A DNA stretch of 64,000 bases, from positions 45,712,569-45,776,568 of the forward strand of contig NC_088776.1 in the NCBI RefSeq assembly GCF_954871325.1. The letters run 5' to 3'. The notes beneath the pieces are model-generated. The model searched no databases, was not told the origin of the DNA, and saw only the letters and a list, made by a program, of their open reading frames with translations. This stretch comes from Gordionus sp. m RMFG-2023. Taxonomy: Eukaryota; Nematomorpha; Gordioida; Chordodea; Parachordodidae. The position numbers and the translations under genes were made by a program. Shown piece by piece: positions 10,916 through 21,547 of the stretch (within the stretch, counting starts at the first letter, position 1; the number at the start of each line of letters is the position of its first letter).

Positions 10916-11721
10916 TTAAAAAATAATGTATATTCAACGGGGGCGCGTAGTTTAGTCAAAAAAGAAGAAATTAAGTGTTTTTTCCAACTCTCAATAAGTT
11001 ATAAATCATTCATAAACTTAATATTAACATTTTTGATTCCTTTTAATGAGCTTAATACGATTATGCTTTAATTTTTTATGAAATAAGCTTCTTTGATAGG
11101 GGGCGCGTAGTTTAGTCAAAAAAAATTTTTTTGATAATATAAATATTTTTTAAAAAAAAATAAATAATAACATTTTCTCAATCTCGTTGAAAATTTATAC
11201 ATGATTCTGTATTCATTTTTTAAAAATAATGCATATTTAAATGGGACGCGTAGTTTAGTCAATAAAAGAAGAAATTAAGTATTTTTTTCAAATCTCAATA
11301 GTTATAAATTATTTATAAACTTAATATTAACATTTTTTGATTCCTCTTAATGAGCTTAATACGATTATGCTTTAATTTTTTATGAAATAAGCTATTTTGA
11401 TAGGGGGCGCGTAGTTTAGTCAAAAAAAATTTGTTTTTCAAAAGTTCACTAGGTTATAAAAAGTTTTAAAATATAATATTAACATTTTTTTAAACCTTTT
11501 AATAAGCTCTATATGATTCTACGTTCATTTTTTTATAAATTAAGCTTCTTTAATAGGGGGCGCGTATTTTAGTCATGTAAAAAAATAATTTTTTTAAAAT
11601 TTTACTGTTACCATTTTTTTTAAATAAAAAAAACATTTCTGCCTTATCTTATGAAGCTAAATACGATTCTAAAATAATATAATTTAAATTAAGCTTCTTT
11701 CATAGAGGGCGCGATCCTGTC
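10916..11721 (-). repeat. Foldback right arm: inverted modules
   Basis: Reverse complement of the left arm, in mirror order: the innermost module carries GTATATTCAACGGGGGCG and the outermost ends in CTTTCATAGAGGGCGCG. Six core sites are seen. The two most distal have the altered core TACGCGCCCCC-TATTAAAG or CGCGCCCTC-TATGAAAG, matching the altered distal modules of the left arm. Similarity to the left arm is high across the whole arm. Confidence 0.85.
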
Positions 11722-11769
11722 TATTTTAAGACTGATAGGACAGGACAATTGATCTTTACTATTATTATC

Positions 11770-13035
11770 TTATCATTATATTTTTTTGTTATTAAACGCT
11801 CAAACATATTATTATTCATAAAGCTTTATCTTTTTTGTTTAGAATAAATAAATCAGTCTGACAAAGTTTTTTCCTCGTGTTGTCTATTGATCATAGATAC
11901 ATCTCACCCACTTCCAACTTCCCATCACCATAAACCTATAACAATGAGTAAAAAATTTCTTGATTTATTTGGTATGTTTGTCTTATCAATTATAGTGTTG
12001 AACACAAAGCATTTAATATTATAAAAGCTTAGAGCTTTGGGCTTGTTATAATTTAATCTGTTTATTTTTTTTCGCTACATCTTTGAACATTTATTGCATC
12101 TACTGTTTAATATTCTGAAAACTTGATATAATCTAACTTAATGTAATAACTATATATTTTGTAACTCTAATCTATCTTCAACATATACTTGTCATCCACA
12201 TATAATCATTTGTTATCACATTTCTACATCTAACTAATCAATTTTGTCTCTATATTTTTTTAAATTTCTCCTTTACCCTACCTATCAGATATATGATAGA
12301 TATTTTTGATTCTTGCCTTGTTATTTTAGGACACTTGTTCCTAAAATACATTTCCCATTTACTTTTTCCCTCCTCATACTTTCATCATGACATAAAGGCT
12401 TCTCTATTCCCTTCTCCCTTCAGATGTTTCTCTGTATAATTATATATATTACCCAATTTTTCCCATTAATCAGGATTTCAAATCTATTATAACCAATCTC
12501 GTGCTATCATTTAAAACGATACTTTAAAATTTTTTTTTATTGAAATCATCATGCAGTACTTATTTTACTTATACTAACAACACTGTTAGCTGAAGATGAT
12601 TGTTTATCTTTTTTTTATTGATAAAGGTATTTCAATTTATAAGTAAAATGTTTGAACAATCTTGAATATCCCTTAAAAACTATTTTTCTCTAATTGTTAG
12701 ATAATCTCATCTTTCAATTAATAATATTTTATTGAGAGGAAACCACTGTCATCTAAATAATTACTTTAACATTATATCAATGAGATCAGCATAAATAAAT
12801 ATATTATCAATTCATGCTATATTTTACATTCATTTAACTCCTGTTATTTGATTTACACCTCTGTTAAATCTGGTTGTATAAATTCTCCTTCCTTAACTAA
12901 TGAGGGCTTTTATAATTTAAATGATAATTTTATCTTAATTTATAGGTTTGATATCTTCAAAAAAAGTCAAAAATTGAGTAATTTAAGATTTTATTTTAAA
13001 ATGTAAAATATTTTGTGGATTCACCAAAGGTGATA
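11770..13035. other. A+T-rich intergenic stretch
   Basis: Somewhat pyrimidine-rich in places (12340-12480), with no sustained reading frame, element end or RNA gene that I can support. Confidence 0.5.
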
Positions 13036-13039
13036 TTTA

Positions 13040-13185
13040 ACGAAATATTCAAAATCGTGAAGACAAATACACGATTTGTGTTTTTAAAAAATCGCGGCGA
13101 CTAGCTTTTACAACTCAAATCACGCGATATGATATTTACTGTATTTTGTATTTATTGCGTCCAAATCGCAATCGCGCCACTATGA
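13040..13185. repeat. Cluster of AATCGCG-like motifs
   Basis: Variants of AAATCGCG occur repeatedly on both strands (AAAATCGTG, CACGATTTG, AAAATCGCGGCG, AATCACGCGAT, AAATCGCAATCGCGCC), ending at GCGCCACTATGA. Clusters like this are typical of the subterminal part of a hAT element, and the last motif read on the minus strand begins TAGTGGCGCGATTGCG, which looks like a TIR. No matching left end or duplication was found. Confidence 0.4.
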
Positions 13186-13198
13186 ATATAGGGTTAAG

Positions 13199-13609
13199 CA
13201 GTGGTGTAGAGAGGGAGGGTTTGGGATTGAAACCCCCCCCCTCCCATAACCTCCAAAGAAAAAAATTTCTAAAAAATTTTTTTCTTATTGCAAATAATTT
13301 TATTTAAAAAATGGTTTCAATTTATAAATAAAATTATGATATGAAATATATTTAAAAAAACATATTAAAAATTATATGTAAAATATTAAATAAAAATATA
13401 TTGTAAATTTTTTCTTGCATAGTTAAATTAGATATTTATAAATTTAATAATAAAATTTATATTGTTAAACTAATTAGATAGTTTTAAAAATTTTAATTTA
13501 AATAAAAGAAAAATCATTTAATTTGGGAAATATAATGAGAAAGTAAAGGTGATCACTAATATGTGTTTAACCCCCCCCCCCTCATGGATCAATCCTGGCT
13601 ATGCCACTG
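13199..13609. mobile_element. hAT-like MITE with CAGTGG ends and C-tracts
   Basis: A 411-base element starting CAGTGGTGTAG and ending CTATGCCACTG, inverted forms of each other, with runs of C just inside both ends (about 13231-13242 and 13571-13581). Flanks GGGTTAAG and GGGTTGAA are similar but not a clean duplication. The interior is A+T-rich and non-coding. Confidence 0.7.
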
Positions 13610-13719
13610 GGTTGAAAATTTAAGAAAATATATATAATTTGAATGTTTCTGCTAGTTTCACAAATGTACTAGATGAATTATCAATCTTAATGATTCTCAA
13701 TATAATATTATAAATATTA

Positions 13720-13930
13720 TATCTACATCTCATATCTTACAACTTGTGGTAGATCATGCATTAAAAAATTGCTGATTCTATTATTATTAAAGTTCGTAAT
13801 GTATGCAAGAAGCTAAGGACATAATCAATATCAATCATGCCAAAAAAAATTAAACTTAAACAGACCTATATTGGATTGTCAGTTATCAATCTATGACGTG
13901 CTAGAGAGATTGAATGAATTTCCTTTTATT
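13720..13930 (+). pseudogene. hAT transposase fragment, strongly decayed
   Basis: The plus strand reads TSHILQLVVDHALK, then IIIKVRNVCKKL and YDVLERLNEF. This follows the order and spacing of the region after the first catalytic Asp in the transposase at 1409-3322 (SHTFQLAINDCIK, NKARNICKKI, YLMLERLLEL). Stops and frame changes interrupt it, for example TGA after NC near 13772. The rest of the gene is not recognisable. A possible right end of its element, ATCCTGGATACATTTG, lies near 14163-14178. Confidence 0.7.
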
Positions 13931-14179
13931 TTGAATTTAATTATGCTAAAAATCATAATATATTTTTTAAATATCCTCTTTTAAACATACAATATTAGTA
14001 CTGTATGATAGTCATAATGAAGGTAAAGAATTTCCCATAAAAAGTGAAAACCCAAAATAATTTTAATAAAATATAAGGAAAGATTTACAATAGGTTGACC
14101 TAATGAGTGCCAAGACAGATTGTGGAAAACCACACCAATACTGCCCTCTTATATAAAAAAAAATCCTGGATACATTTGT

Positions 14180-14850
14180 AGTATAATATATTTTTATTTT
14201 CCATTGTAATCAAAATAAATTAAAGAAAGCTATAAAATTTAATACATTGACAATTTTATTAAAATTTAATAAGAATTCATTTTGGCATTATTGATTGAAA
14301 AAAGGAAATGGATTTTATAACCTATAAATATACATAATATATATATTTTTTAATAATTCAGAATTTTATTGTTTCATATAATATCAAAGTAGGTAAGATA
14401 GGTTCATCATTATAAATATTAATTAATACCTATAAAACAAATTTTTAACTGCAATTACTTCTTTATTAAAATAAAAATGTCTGAGGTACATTATATTGTA
14501 TAATTTTTCTTCATGCCTATAAAACAAAAAACATTAAAAATATTATAAATATAATATGTTAAATATATTTATCAGATGGTAGTGCATGTTAATATTATTC
14601 ATCATTATTCATAGCTATTATATCATCATTTCATAATTCATAAAATAACTCACCTAAAGAGGAAATATTAAAAGAATAGATTCAAGTACAAATATAACAT
14701 GTTAAATAATATCTAAATCGAATATTAGTATTTTAATTGATTTATTTTAATTTTTTTCAAAATAAGAAAAAACGAAACAACAAAGAATAATAATAAAAAG
14801 GAAATTAATATATAAATAAAACCATTTTCTCGTTTCTTAAATTTTTTTAC
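14180..14850. other. A+T-rich intergenic stretch
   Basis: No gene or element end is seen between the decayed hAT fragment and the LINE. Confidence 0.5.
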
Positions 14851-14890
14851 CAAACCTTACATTATGAATTAAAATCCCTCCGTTAAAACA

Positions 14891-15625
14891 ATGCTAAACG
14901 GGTCCCGTTTCTTAGCCTCCTTAAATATAAATGGCATCAAAGACAAAATGTCAATCTTTATGATGCTGCTATCAAATGAATCCACCGACATAATAGGATT
15001 ACAGGCAACCCACTCCCCCGACAACCATTCGGCCCAATTTACAAATTTCATATACTACAGCTATAAAACCACGGTCAACAAATGTTCAGGTGTGGCCTTT
15101 CTTATCAAAAATAAGCTCAAAAAATACAACAAAATTTGTCCCCATAACTGAAAGAATCGCAGTATACCTGAATACCGCTTACAAACCCACAATTCTCCTC
15201 AATGTTTACGTCCCCAGAACTTACAGAAAGAATGTTATTCTTGGAACATCTAGAAAACGTGATAAGCTCCTTATCAAAAAGATACAACATTATAGCAATG
15301 GGAGATTTCAATACTAAAATAGGTCATGATATAACATACAAAGTAAGCAAAACTAAAGGCAACGCAACAGTTTATAACAGCAGCGATAAGGATGGGGAAA
15401 AACTTCTCTAAATATGTTTTGACAACAATCTAAAAGTCGAAAACACTTTCTTCAAACATAAACCTCCTCACCTCATGACCTTCTCAAGAGGTGGCCACTC
15501 CTCCCAAATCGACTTCTTCCTATCCAATATCCACAGCTGGTTTGCAGATGTAAAGGCCATCCTAAATATAAATGTATCAGATCACAAATTAATTAAAGCG
15601 CGCGCATATAAAAATACGAAGTGAA
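14891..15625 (+). pseudogene. LINE endonuclease domain (EEP), broken
   Basis: Starts MLNGSRFLASLNINGIKDKM, typical of the N-terminus of LINE endonucleases. Further motifs are IIGLQATH near 14990, LLNVYVPRTY near 15195, AMGDFN near 15295 (the catalytic Asp-Phe-Asn), SQIDFFL near 15505 and VSDHKLIKA near 15575 with the catalytic Ser-Asp-His. The motifs fall in three frames: a shift near 15130-15145, another near 15210-15235, and an in-frame TAA at 15409-15411. The enzyme would nick target DNA to prime reverse transcription. Confidence 0.85.
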
Positions 15626-15789
15626 GAATGGAGAAACAATAACACCAGGCGAGTCCATAGCACAACACGCGCAGCGCCAGAACAAACTCCTAAATGGCAC
15701 TTCACCAACATAAACAAAACAGCCTACAATGATACAATCTGCTCAGACATAGCTAGAATTATCCGGTCCTTCCCTACCAAATCATTAGA

Positions 15790-17720
15790 GAAATGTTGGT
15801 CAGATTTCAAAAATACATTTTCCACGCCTACAATAACCTAAATCATGGTCAAATACCAAAAAGAGAATGGCTCTCAGTAGAAACAAAAAACTTAATTTTA
15901 TCAATGAAAAACGATAGCAGTCGTAATTTAGTGCTATGGAGACGTATTCAGAGATTACTACGCAGTGATCGAAGGATCTTCTTAGCAAAGAGAGCAGAAG
16001 AAATAGAAATGGATATAAGAAATAACAAAACTCACGACGCTTACAAAAAGTTCAAACACTTCTGCAAACCAGCATGCTTCAAGAAATTACCTATACTTAC
16101 TCTACGAGGAGGTAACAAATACACAGACCCTGAAGAGTAAATGGCCATCTGGACAGACTTCTATATCTCAGTCTTCGAGTCCAGGATCCCTTCCAAGATA
16201 GCCAGCCATCAACAGCCAGGCTTGCCATTACCCCACTCCGATTTCTCCCTCATAGAAATCAACAGAGCCAAACAAGCTAAAAAACAATAGGGCTCCAGGC
16301 TCTGATGGGATCAGAAATGAACATAATAAAGCCGCTCCTTCTAAATATCTATTAGCCATATTCACAAAAATATGGCATTAATCCACAATCTGCAACTTCC
16401 CCAAGAAACTCCATCCTTCATCGATCGAAGATTACAGAGCCATCGCTCTCACTTCCACAGTCTCAAAGGTGTTCATGGTGCTCCTGAAAAACAGAATCCT
16501 CGCTTCTACCAAAAACCTTCTGTCAAGTAATATTTGCGCCTACAGACCAAACAAGATCATTAACGAACTCATTCTAGCTCTCAAAATCCACCTCCAAAAA
16601 TGCTTCAGATACAAACTTCCCTTCATATTTACTTTCATTGACTATAGTAAAGCCTTTGACACCGTTAAACACGATGCCCTTTGGGAGGTTCTAGTAGAAT
16701 GTAATATTGATCAAAACATAATCAAAATCTTGAAATATCATTACAACAATTCTTGGGCCAGGTTACAGCTAGGCCGTACTTTCTCTCCTTACTTCAGGAT
16801 CAGAAGAGGCGTGAAACAAGGGTGCGTTCTATCACCTATTCTTTTCAACATAATCATACACAAAATCATAAAAGAAACCACGAGCACCATGAACCTAGTC
16901 GATCTTTCATCAAACAATAACAATATCAATCATCTAAGAATCATCTCGTACGCAGATGACCTGGTTTTAATTACCATCAAGAGATGAGACAATAACTAAC
17001 AAGTCTCTGCTTTCACAGCAACAAAGTCGGCTTAACTATCAACTTCAATAAAACTTTTATCATGCCATCCCCAGAGGCGTCTATAGATAACTTAACATTT
17101 GAGGGGAATGAAATCAAAATAGTCAATAATTTTAAATATCTTGGCGTGCTTATTGATAATAAAGGAAACATCAGCGGCGAAATCGATGCCTGACTATAAA
17201 ATGCCAAAATAACCTTCATGAAATATCACCAACTATGAACAGCCAGAGAGATCTCAGTCAAAACGAGACTCCGAATATTTAACGCTACAGTCATTCCAGT
17301 CCTCCTCTATGGCAAGGACATTTGGGAAATAAATAAATCCCAGACAAAGAAAATACAGGTTTTCGTAAACCGCTGTCTGCGCCAGCTCAACGGTATTTTC
17401 TATCCAATATTAATTTCAAAATGCCAGCCTATGGCGAATCTCAAAAAACTTCCCGATCGAGACTACTCTCAAAAACACATCCAACTCTTTAGTCATACCA
17501 TCAGAAACTTCAGACAAAACATAGTTCATGAGGCTATAATCTGGCTCTAGTCTCATGAAGGTAAAATCTATGGTAAATACAAGTCATATTGGCTGTACAG
17601 AACGATAAAAGAAGTCATAAGCCTAAATCTGACGATGGAACAATTCATACGTCTAAACAATAATAAAGGCTCAATAAAAAAGCTTCTAAAAATCAAATCC
17701 AGCTACTACACCCTCCAAAT
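15790..17720 (+). pseudogene. LINE reverse transcriptase domain, broken
   Basis: An N-terminal linker (15793-16140) leads to PGSDGIRN near 16295, then DYRAIALTST near 16430. The longest open piece, 16469-16987, carries FIDYSKAFDT, RRGVKQGCVLSPILFN and SYADDLVLI; the YADD catalytic pair is at about 16949-16960. After that come FKYLGVLIDNKG, VLLYGKDIWE and FVNRCLRQL. These are the fingers-palm motifs in the correct order. Stops such as the TGA at 16985-16987 and several frame changes break it. It would have copied the element's RNA at a nicked target. Confidence 0.88.
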
Positions 17721-17740
17721 CTTTCAGCCCCCCCCTTAGC

Positions 17741-17994
17741 ATAAGCACCACCTTCCTCCGCCATGGTAAACATACATTTCTTTATTTATAAAACTCCTCA
17801 TGTACCTTACCTTGATATAACTATCCAAAACATACTTAACTTATACTATCTCCCCTCTAAGCTAATATTCTTAAGTAGTAAGGTAGGTTTATTAACAAAA
17901 TATATCATATTTATATTAAATAAACAAATTCAATATAGACCATAAACTTAAAATTAACCAATACCCCTTCCTATAATATACATTTTACTTAATC
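17741..17994. other. Probable 3' flank of the LINE
   Basis: A transition from LINE-like composition to A+T-rich sequence. A 60-codon frame at 17763-17945 has no recognisable motif. It could be LINE 3' untranslated sequence or flank. Confidence 0.35.
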
Positions 17995-18240
17995 GGGTAC
18001 AGGCTTTTATCTCTCTTCTTATCTCCCGTAGGCGTTTAAGCAAGTGGTTTCGCCTCTTGCGCGCACAGGTAACTGCAACCTGCCCAAAAATTGTGGATTG
18101 GCTCATCTCATAGGCTACCCCCAAATTTCTTAACCCAATTAGATGGAACGAGATAGTCCAAGCGTAGCTCTGCTGTTTTATAGCGATAAAGGGCGATTGC
18201 GCTTATTATGACGTATGACGTAGTATTTTAATTAATGTGA
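17995..18240. other. Unassigned G+C-richer segment
   Basis: About 245 bases richer in G+C than both flanks, with a possible hairpin CAGGT ... ACCTG near 18066-18085 and blocks such as TGTGGATTGGCTCATCTC. It lies just past the LINE and could be its 3' untranslated region, a SINE-like tail or unique DNA. No tRNA fold or tRNA-type internal promoter pair could be supported. Confidence 0.35.
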
Positions 18241-18745
18241 CCGAAATATATCAATAATCCTGTTGAGTATTTAGGAAAAATATATAGTACATAATTTATG
18301 TTCCAGAAGTTTATATAATTATCACGGGCTATTTTATTCATGTCCCACCCAATTTGATTGTCAAAATTAAATGCTCATTTATATCAGATTCTCACTTATT
18401 ATTAGACTGGTGTGAATTAAAACTATTTATTATATAAAATATGTTAAAATAACATAAAAACTATAAATTTAAAAGATGTATAATTAATCATAGATTTAAT
18501 AATTGTATATCTAAAAAAGAACCATAATTTTATCAAATTTAATTAAGATGTTTTGTCTAATGCAGAAATTTTTTGGCTTTGTTAGTAAAATGTCTAATTT
18601 TTCCATCTTAATTTTATAAAATCTTATTATTGGCCAAAAAAGATTTTAGTGGTGACTATCGGAATTAAAAGGATTGATGTGATCATTATATTTTTTGATC
18701 TTTTTGGTTTAGGCTTGGATAGCGTGTAGATGTTGATGTTTGAAG
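18241..18745. other. A+T-rich intergenic stretch
   Basis: No gene or element end recognised. Confidence 0.5.
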
Positions 18746-18864
18746 TAGTATTATTAAAAAACCCGATTTGGATCGATTTTTAAAAAAGGCCTAATAAGAT
18801 TTTAGCTAAAATAATATTATAAGCTCGATATTTTGCAGATAAATTTCCAAACCTTTCGTCACTA
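18746..18864. mobile_element. hAT-type MITE, TAGTGTTATTAAACG family, copy 3, shortened
   Basis: Starts TAGTATTATTAAAAAACCCG and contains AAGATTTTAGCTAAAATA. It matches copy 1 (4546-4697) read on the opposite strand. The far part is missing or altered: after GATATTTTGCAGATAAA the sequence passes almost directly to CGTCACTA. This end runs into the large element beginning near 18851, so the boundary between the two is ambiguous. Confidence 0.65.
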
Positions 18865-20518
18865 GGGGGGGGGGCAGGGGCTTGAGATGCCTGAAAAATT
18901 TGAAGAGCCCTCTAAAAATTTTATAAAATTTATTATATACCACTAAAAAAAAGAAGGTAATTTAGTATAATGTTACTAAAAAAAAGGTAATTTAGAATAA
19001 TATTACCTAAAAAAAGGTGATTTTGAAAATAATTAAAAAAAAAATTTTTTGAGAAGTGGGAATACAGCATATGATATCATATCCAAATTGTACAATGATA
19101 TTAAAACTTTTTTGCCTTCATGTTCGAAAGGCATGATACAGGGTCGGACTGGGAGACTAAAGGTTCCATGGAACATTTCTAAAAGAGGCCCTAAAGTTGG
19201 AGGAAATGTTTATATAACAAAAAAAATATATTAATAAGAATTAAATAGAAGCTCTGGTATATTTTCATAATTATCAAAATAAAAAAATATATAATATTTT
19301 TAAAAAAGAAGTCAAATAAGTATTTAATTGTTAATGCAATGGTGTGCTGATAGTGTTCCAATAAAAATCTATCGTTGAGCAGGACTTTAAACCGATAGCA
19401 TTTAACTAAATCTTTCACCTGCCGCATAAGGTTTGGCTTAGAAAATTGGAGCATATTATGGGTGAGACAAAACGGAAATAACTTTTGTATTGCTAAAATC
19501 TTTAATAAATATGTATATTGATAATCGTATTAAAAATTTACTGCTGATTCGATTTTTAAGATACTTGCATTTTATAGTACAACATATAAAAATCGTATAT
19601 TCCCAAAATAGGAAAAGAAGCAGAATTAAAATGAATATGGTTTATCACTATATGTATGTCCTACACATATCAGTCATAGATAACAATATGAAAATTTCTA
19701 AATGATATAAAATGAATAATGTAAGAAAATATTTACGTTTACTTCTAAATCGGCTTTGAACATTTGGAAAAAAAGAATTAGCCAAGTGCCTAAGGTTAAA
19801 TTTCCTTTAAAGATGACTAAACAATTTTCTTATTAATGGTAAACCTTTGCTCAAATAATCAATAATCTCACTTAGTTCAATTTTTTCCCTAAAAATTTCT
19901 TTCTACTGATATCATTAAAAAGACTTCTAGATAATCCTGCCCAATATTTGTTTGCGGTCCATTTTTAATTATTTTTAATTTGAAAGTTTGTTCGCGACTT
20001 CTTGTGAAAATATAAAGTGAGAAGATATTCTTATTATATATAATTCGATATATGCTGTATGCTTATTATTTGCATAATGTCTCATAGTCATATCAATTAT
20101 CAAACATTGCTTGCATTTTGTATTGCATTAGGTTAAAGTTTCTCCATCATTTAATTTTCTTTCATAGAATCTTGAATAAATTCTTCATTTTCACTTTCAG
20201 GTTCTGATGTGTAATCACTATGATGAATCAAATCTTCTATAAGTAGATTGTTATAAATTCTAAAAAATAAAATTAGTTCCTCTCGCAGCTTATCACTATC
20301 CATCTAGGCTAGCGAGGAGATTCTTTTCAAAGCCTCTTTAATTATGCCTCCCCTATTAACTTCATTAAAACTTCTAGGATGAAAATATTGAGCTTCAGTT
20401 ATTAGATGTTGATTTTTCAAAAATCTTTAAGTTACAATTTGATCAATGATCACGAAATACTTAAAATCTGTAAATTTAAATGGAGTCATTTCAACGCTCA
20501 TCTAAATATTTTTTTTAC

Positions 20519-21260
20519 TAGGGTGCAAACCCGACAAAATTTTTGCCCGGGTTCGGTTCAGGTAAATATTTTTGAACCCGGGTTTGGGTCCGGGTTCAGC
20601 TCGGGTTTAAGAATTTTTGAATTGATAAAAAAAAAATTCTATATTTAAATCATAATTAAAAAACTTGACATAAATTTGGTATAAAAAATAAATTTTTTAT
20701 TTTATTTATAGGCAAAATATAGTTAAAAATACAAAGCATAGTCATTTATAGATTTTAAAAATTTTATTTATACGTATTTCTTTAAATTAACAATATCCAA
20801 TATAATATTTTTTACTATGACTTGTTCACTTTCATTTTCCTCTAATTAATAATCTTTGAGAATAAGTTAAAAATTAAAAATAAATGGCGTAAATGAATTT
20901 AATTGTTTAAAATTTATTAACAATCCAATAGGAATCTTGAGAATAAATTTTAAAAAATTTAAAAGTGGAGTAAATGAATTAAGTTGTTTAAAATTTATTA
21001 ACACTTCACTTAAATGGAAATTTGAAAATATTATAAAATGTCAAGTAAATTATTAATATTTGTATTTACAATTATACAAATATCTTATATTAATTTAAAC
21101 AATACACTGAAACCGGTTGAACCCGGGTTCAAATAAAATTCTCGGGTTCGATTCGGGGTTTTGAAATTTTATAAACGGGGTTCAGTTTAGGTTCGGGATC
21201 AGATTTTTCCCAAAAAACCCGGGTTTTCTTCTCCGGGTTCGGGTTCGGTTCGAACCCCTG
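20519..21260. mobile_element. Non-autonomous hAT element with GGGTTCGG repeats (nested)
   Basis: A 742-base element starting TAGGGTGCAAACCC and ending, inverted, CAGGGGTTCGAACCGAACCC. Near-identical 8-base flanks TTTTTTAC (20511-20518) and CTTTTTAC (21261-21268) are its duplication. Repeats of CCCGGGTTCGG kind fill the first 90 and last 140 bases. It interrupts the transposase remnant of the larger element. The end resembles the hAT element at 1014-4526 (CAGGGTTTCGAACC), so the two may share a transposase group. Confidence 0.8.
20851..21002. repeat. Tandem duplication of about 80 bases
   Basis: Two adjacent copies (20851 and 20933 starts) share AATCTTTGAGAATAA or AATCTTGAGAATAA at one end and GTTTAAAATTTATTAACA at the other. 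They lie in the A+T-rich middle of the 20519-21260 element. Confidence 0.75.
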
Positions 21261-21389
21261 CTTTTTACGACTATTTCTATGCTGCGGTATTTCAGTTTTC
21301 ATGCATACATCATTGAGTCTCATCAAATCGGCCAAATTTTTATTGATAGATAATACCATATTTGTATTCATATGTATTGCGAGGAAATT

Positions 21390-21547
21390 AGAATTTAAAG
21401 AAAATTTAAAATTTTTTACTATCCAGGTAGTTAAAATGTCTAAGTTTCTTGTTTGTAATTAAATGGATAAGAATTTAAAGAAAATTTAAAATTTTTTAAC
21501 ATTATCCAGGTAAATGTCTAAGTTTCTTGTTTGTAAATAAATGGATA
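21390..21547. repeat. Tandem duplication of about 80 bases
   Basis: Two adjacent, very similar copies start at 21390 and 21470, each with GAATTTAAAGAAAATTTAAA, then ATCCAGGTA, AATGTCTAAGTTTCTTG and AAATGGATA. Confidence 0.85.

Larger units (their letters stand above)
9696..11721. mobile_element. Foldback element with long modular inverted arms
   Basis: A 2.0-kb structure of two inverted arms (about 9696-10620 and 10916-11721) around a 300-base centre with no open frame. Each arm is built of modules of roughly 100-160 bases. Each module starts with a core like GACTAAACTACGCGCC followed by CCC; left-arm cores lie near 9701, 9821, 9969, 10131, 10268, 10373 and 10532. Reverse-orientation cores lie near 10939, 11099, 11243, 11403, 11556 and 11705. 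A 9-base direct repeat, TATTTTAAG, flanks it exactly (9687-9695 and 11722-11730). Long modular arms with 9-base duplications recall Drosophila FB elements and MULEs; that family link is inference. There is no transposase, so it would need one in trans. Single strands should fold into a large hairpin. Confidence 0.8.
9545..11761. mobile_element. hAT-type MITE (TAGTRAAG family) split by a foldback element
   Basis: Outer ends are TAGTGAAGATCATGGTC (left) and the inverted form of TAGTAAAGATCAATTGTCC (right). They are flanked by TTATTATA (9537-9544) and TTATTATC (11762-11769), an 8-base duplication with one mismatch. Without the inner insertion the element is only about 182 bases (9545-9695 plus 11731-11761), a typical MITE with GGCCC-like subterminal motifs. 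The foldback element at 9696-11721 lies inside it with its own duplication. Relatives with similar ends are at 45746 and 55320. The outer hAT assignment rests on TSD length and TIR likeness. Confidence 0.72.
14880..17740 (+). mobile_element. LINE (non-LTR retrotransposon), decayed copy
   Basis: A 2.9-kb block clearly richer in G+C than its flanks, holding an apurinic-type endonuclease followed by a reverse transcriptase, the layout of RTE-like and similar LINEs. The tail after the reverse transcriptase carries IPVLLYGKDIWE and KKIQVFVNRCLRQL, a C-terminal pattern found in RTE-like and related elements; the clade is uncertain. A C-tract (CCCCCCCC near 17730) marks the end of recognisable coding. 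No poly(A) tail, no tandem tail and no clear duplication was seen, so both ends are approximate. Several stops and frame changes show it is dead. Confidence 0.85.
20100..21400 (-). pseudogene. hAT transposase remnants interrupted by an insertion
   Basis: Minus-strand pieces read MNTNMVLSINKNLADLM and DVCMKTEIPQHRNS (21371 to about 21270), then, beyond the 20519-21260 insertion, ITEAQYFHPRSFNEVNR and MDSDKLREELILFF (about 20400-20260) and HSDYTSEPESENEEF. HPRSFNE-like and KLREEL-like stretches are known from the middle of zf-MYM/KRAB-type hAT transposases (DUF4371 group). Stops are frequent, and no dimerisation domain is readable. Confidence 0.5.

Noticed and set aside
17995-18240. A tRNA or tRNA-derived SINE.
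   Set aside because: No cloverleaf and no convincing pair of internal promoter boxes could be found.
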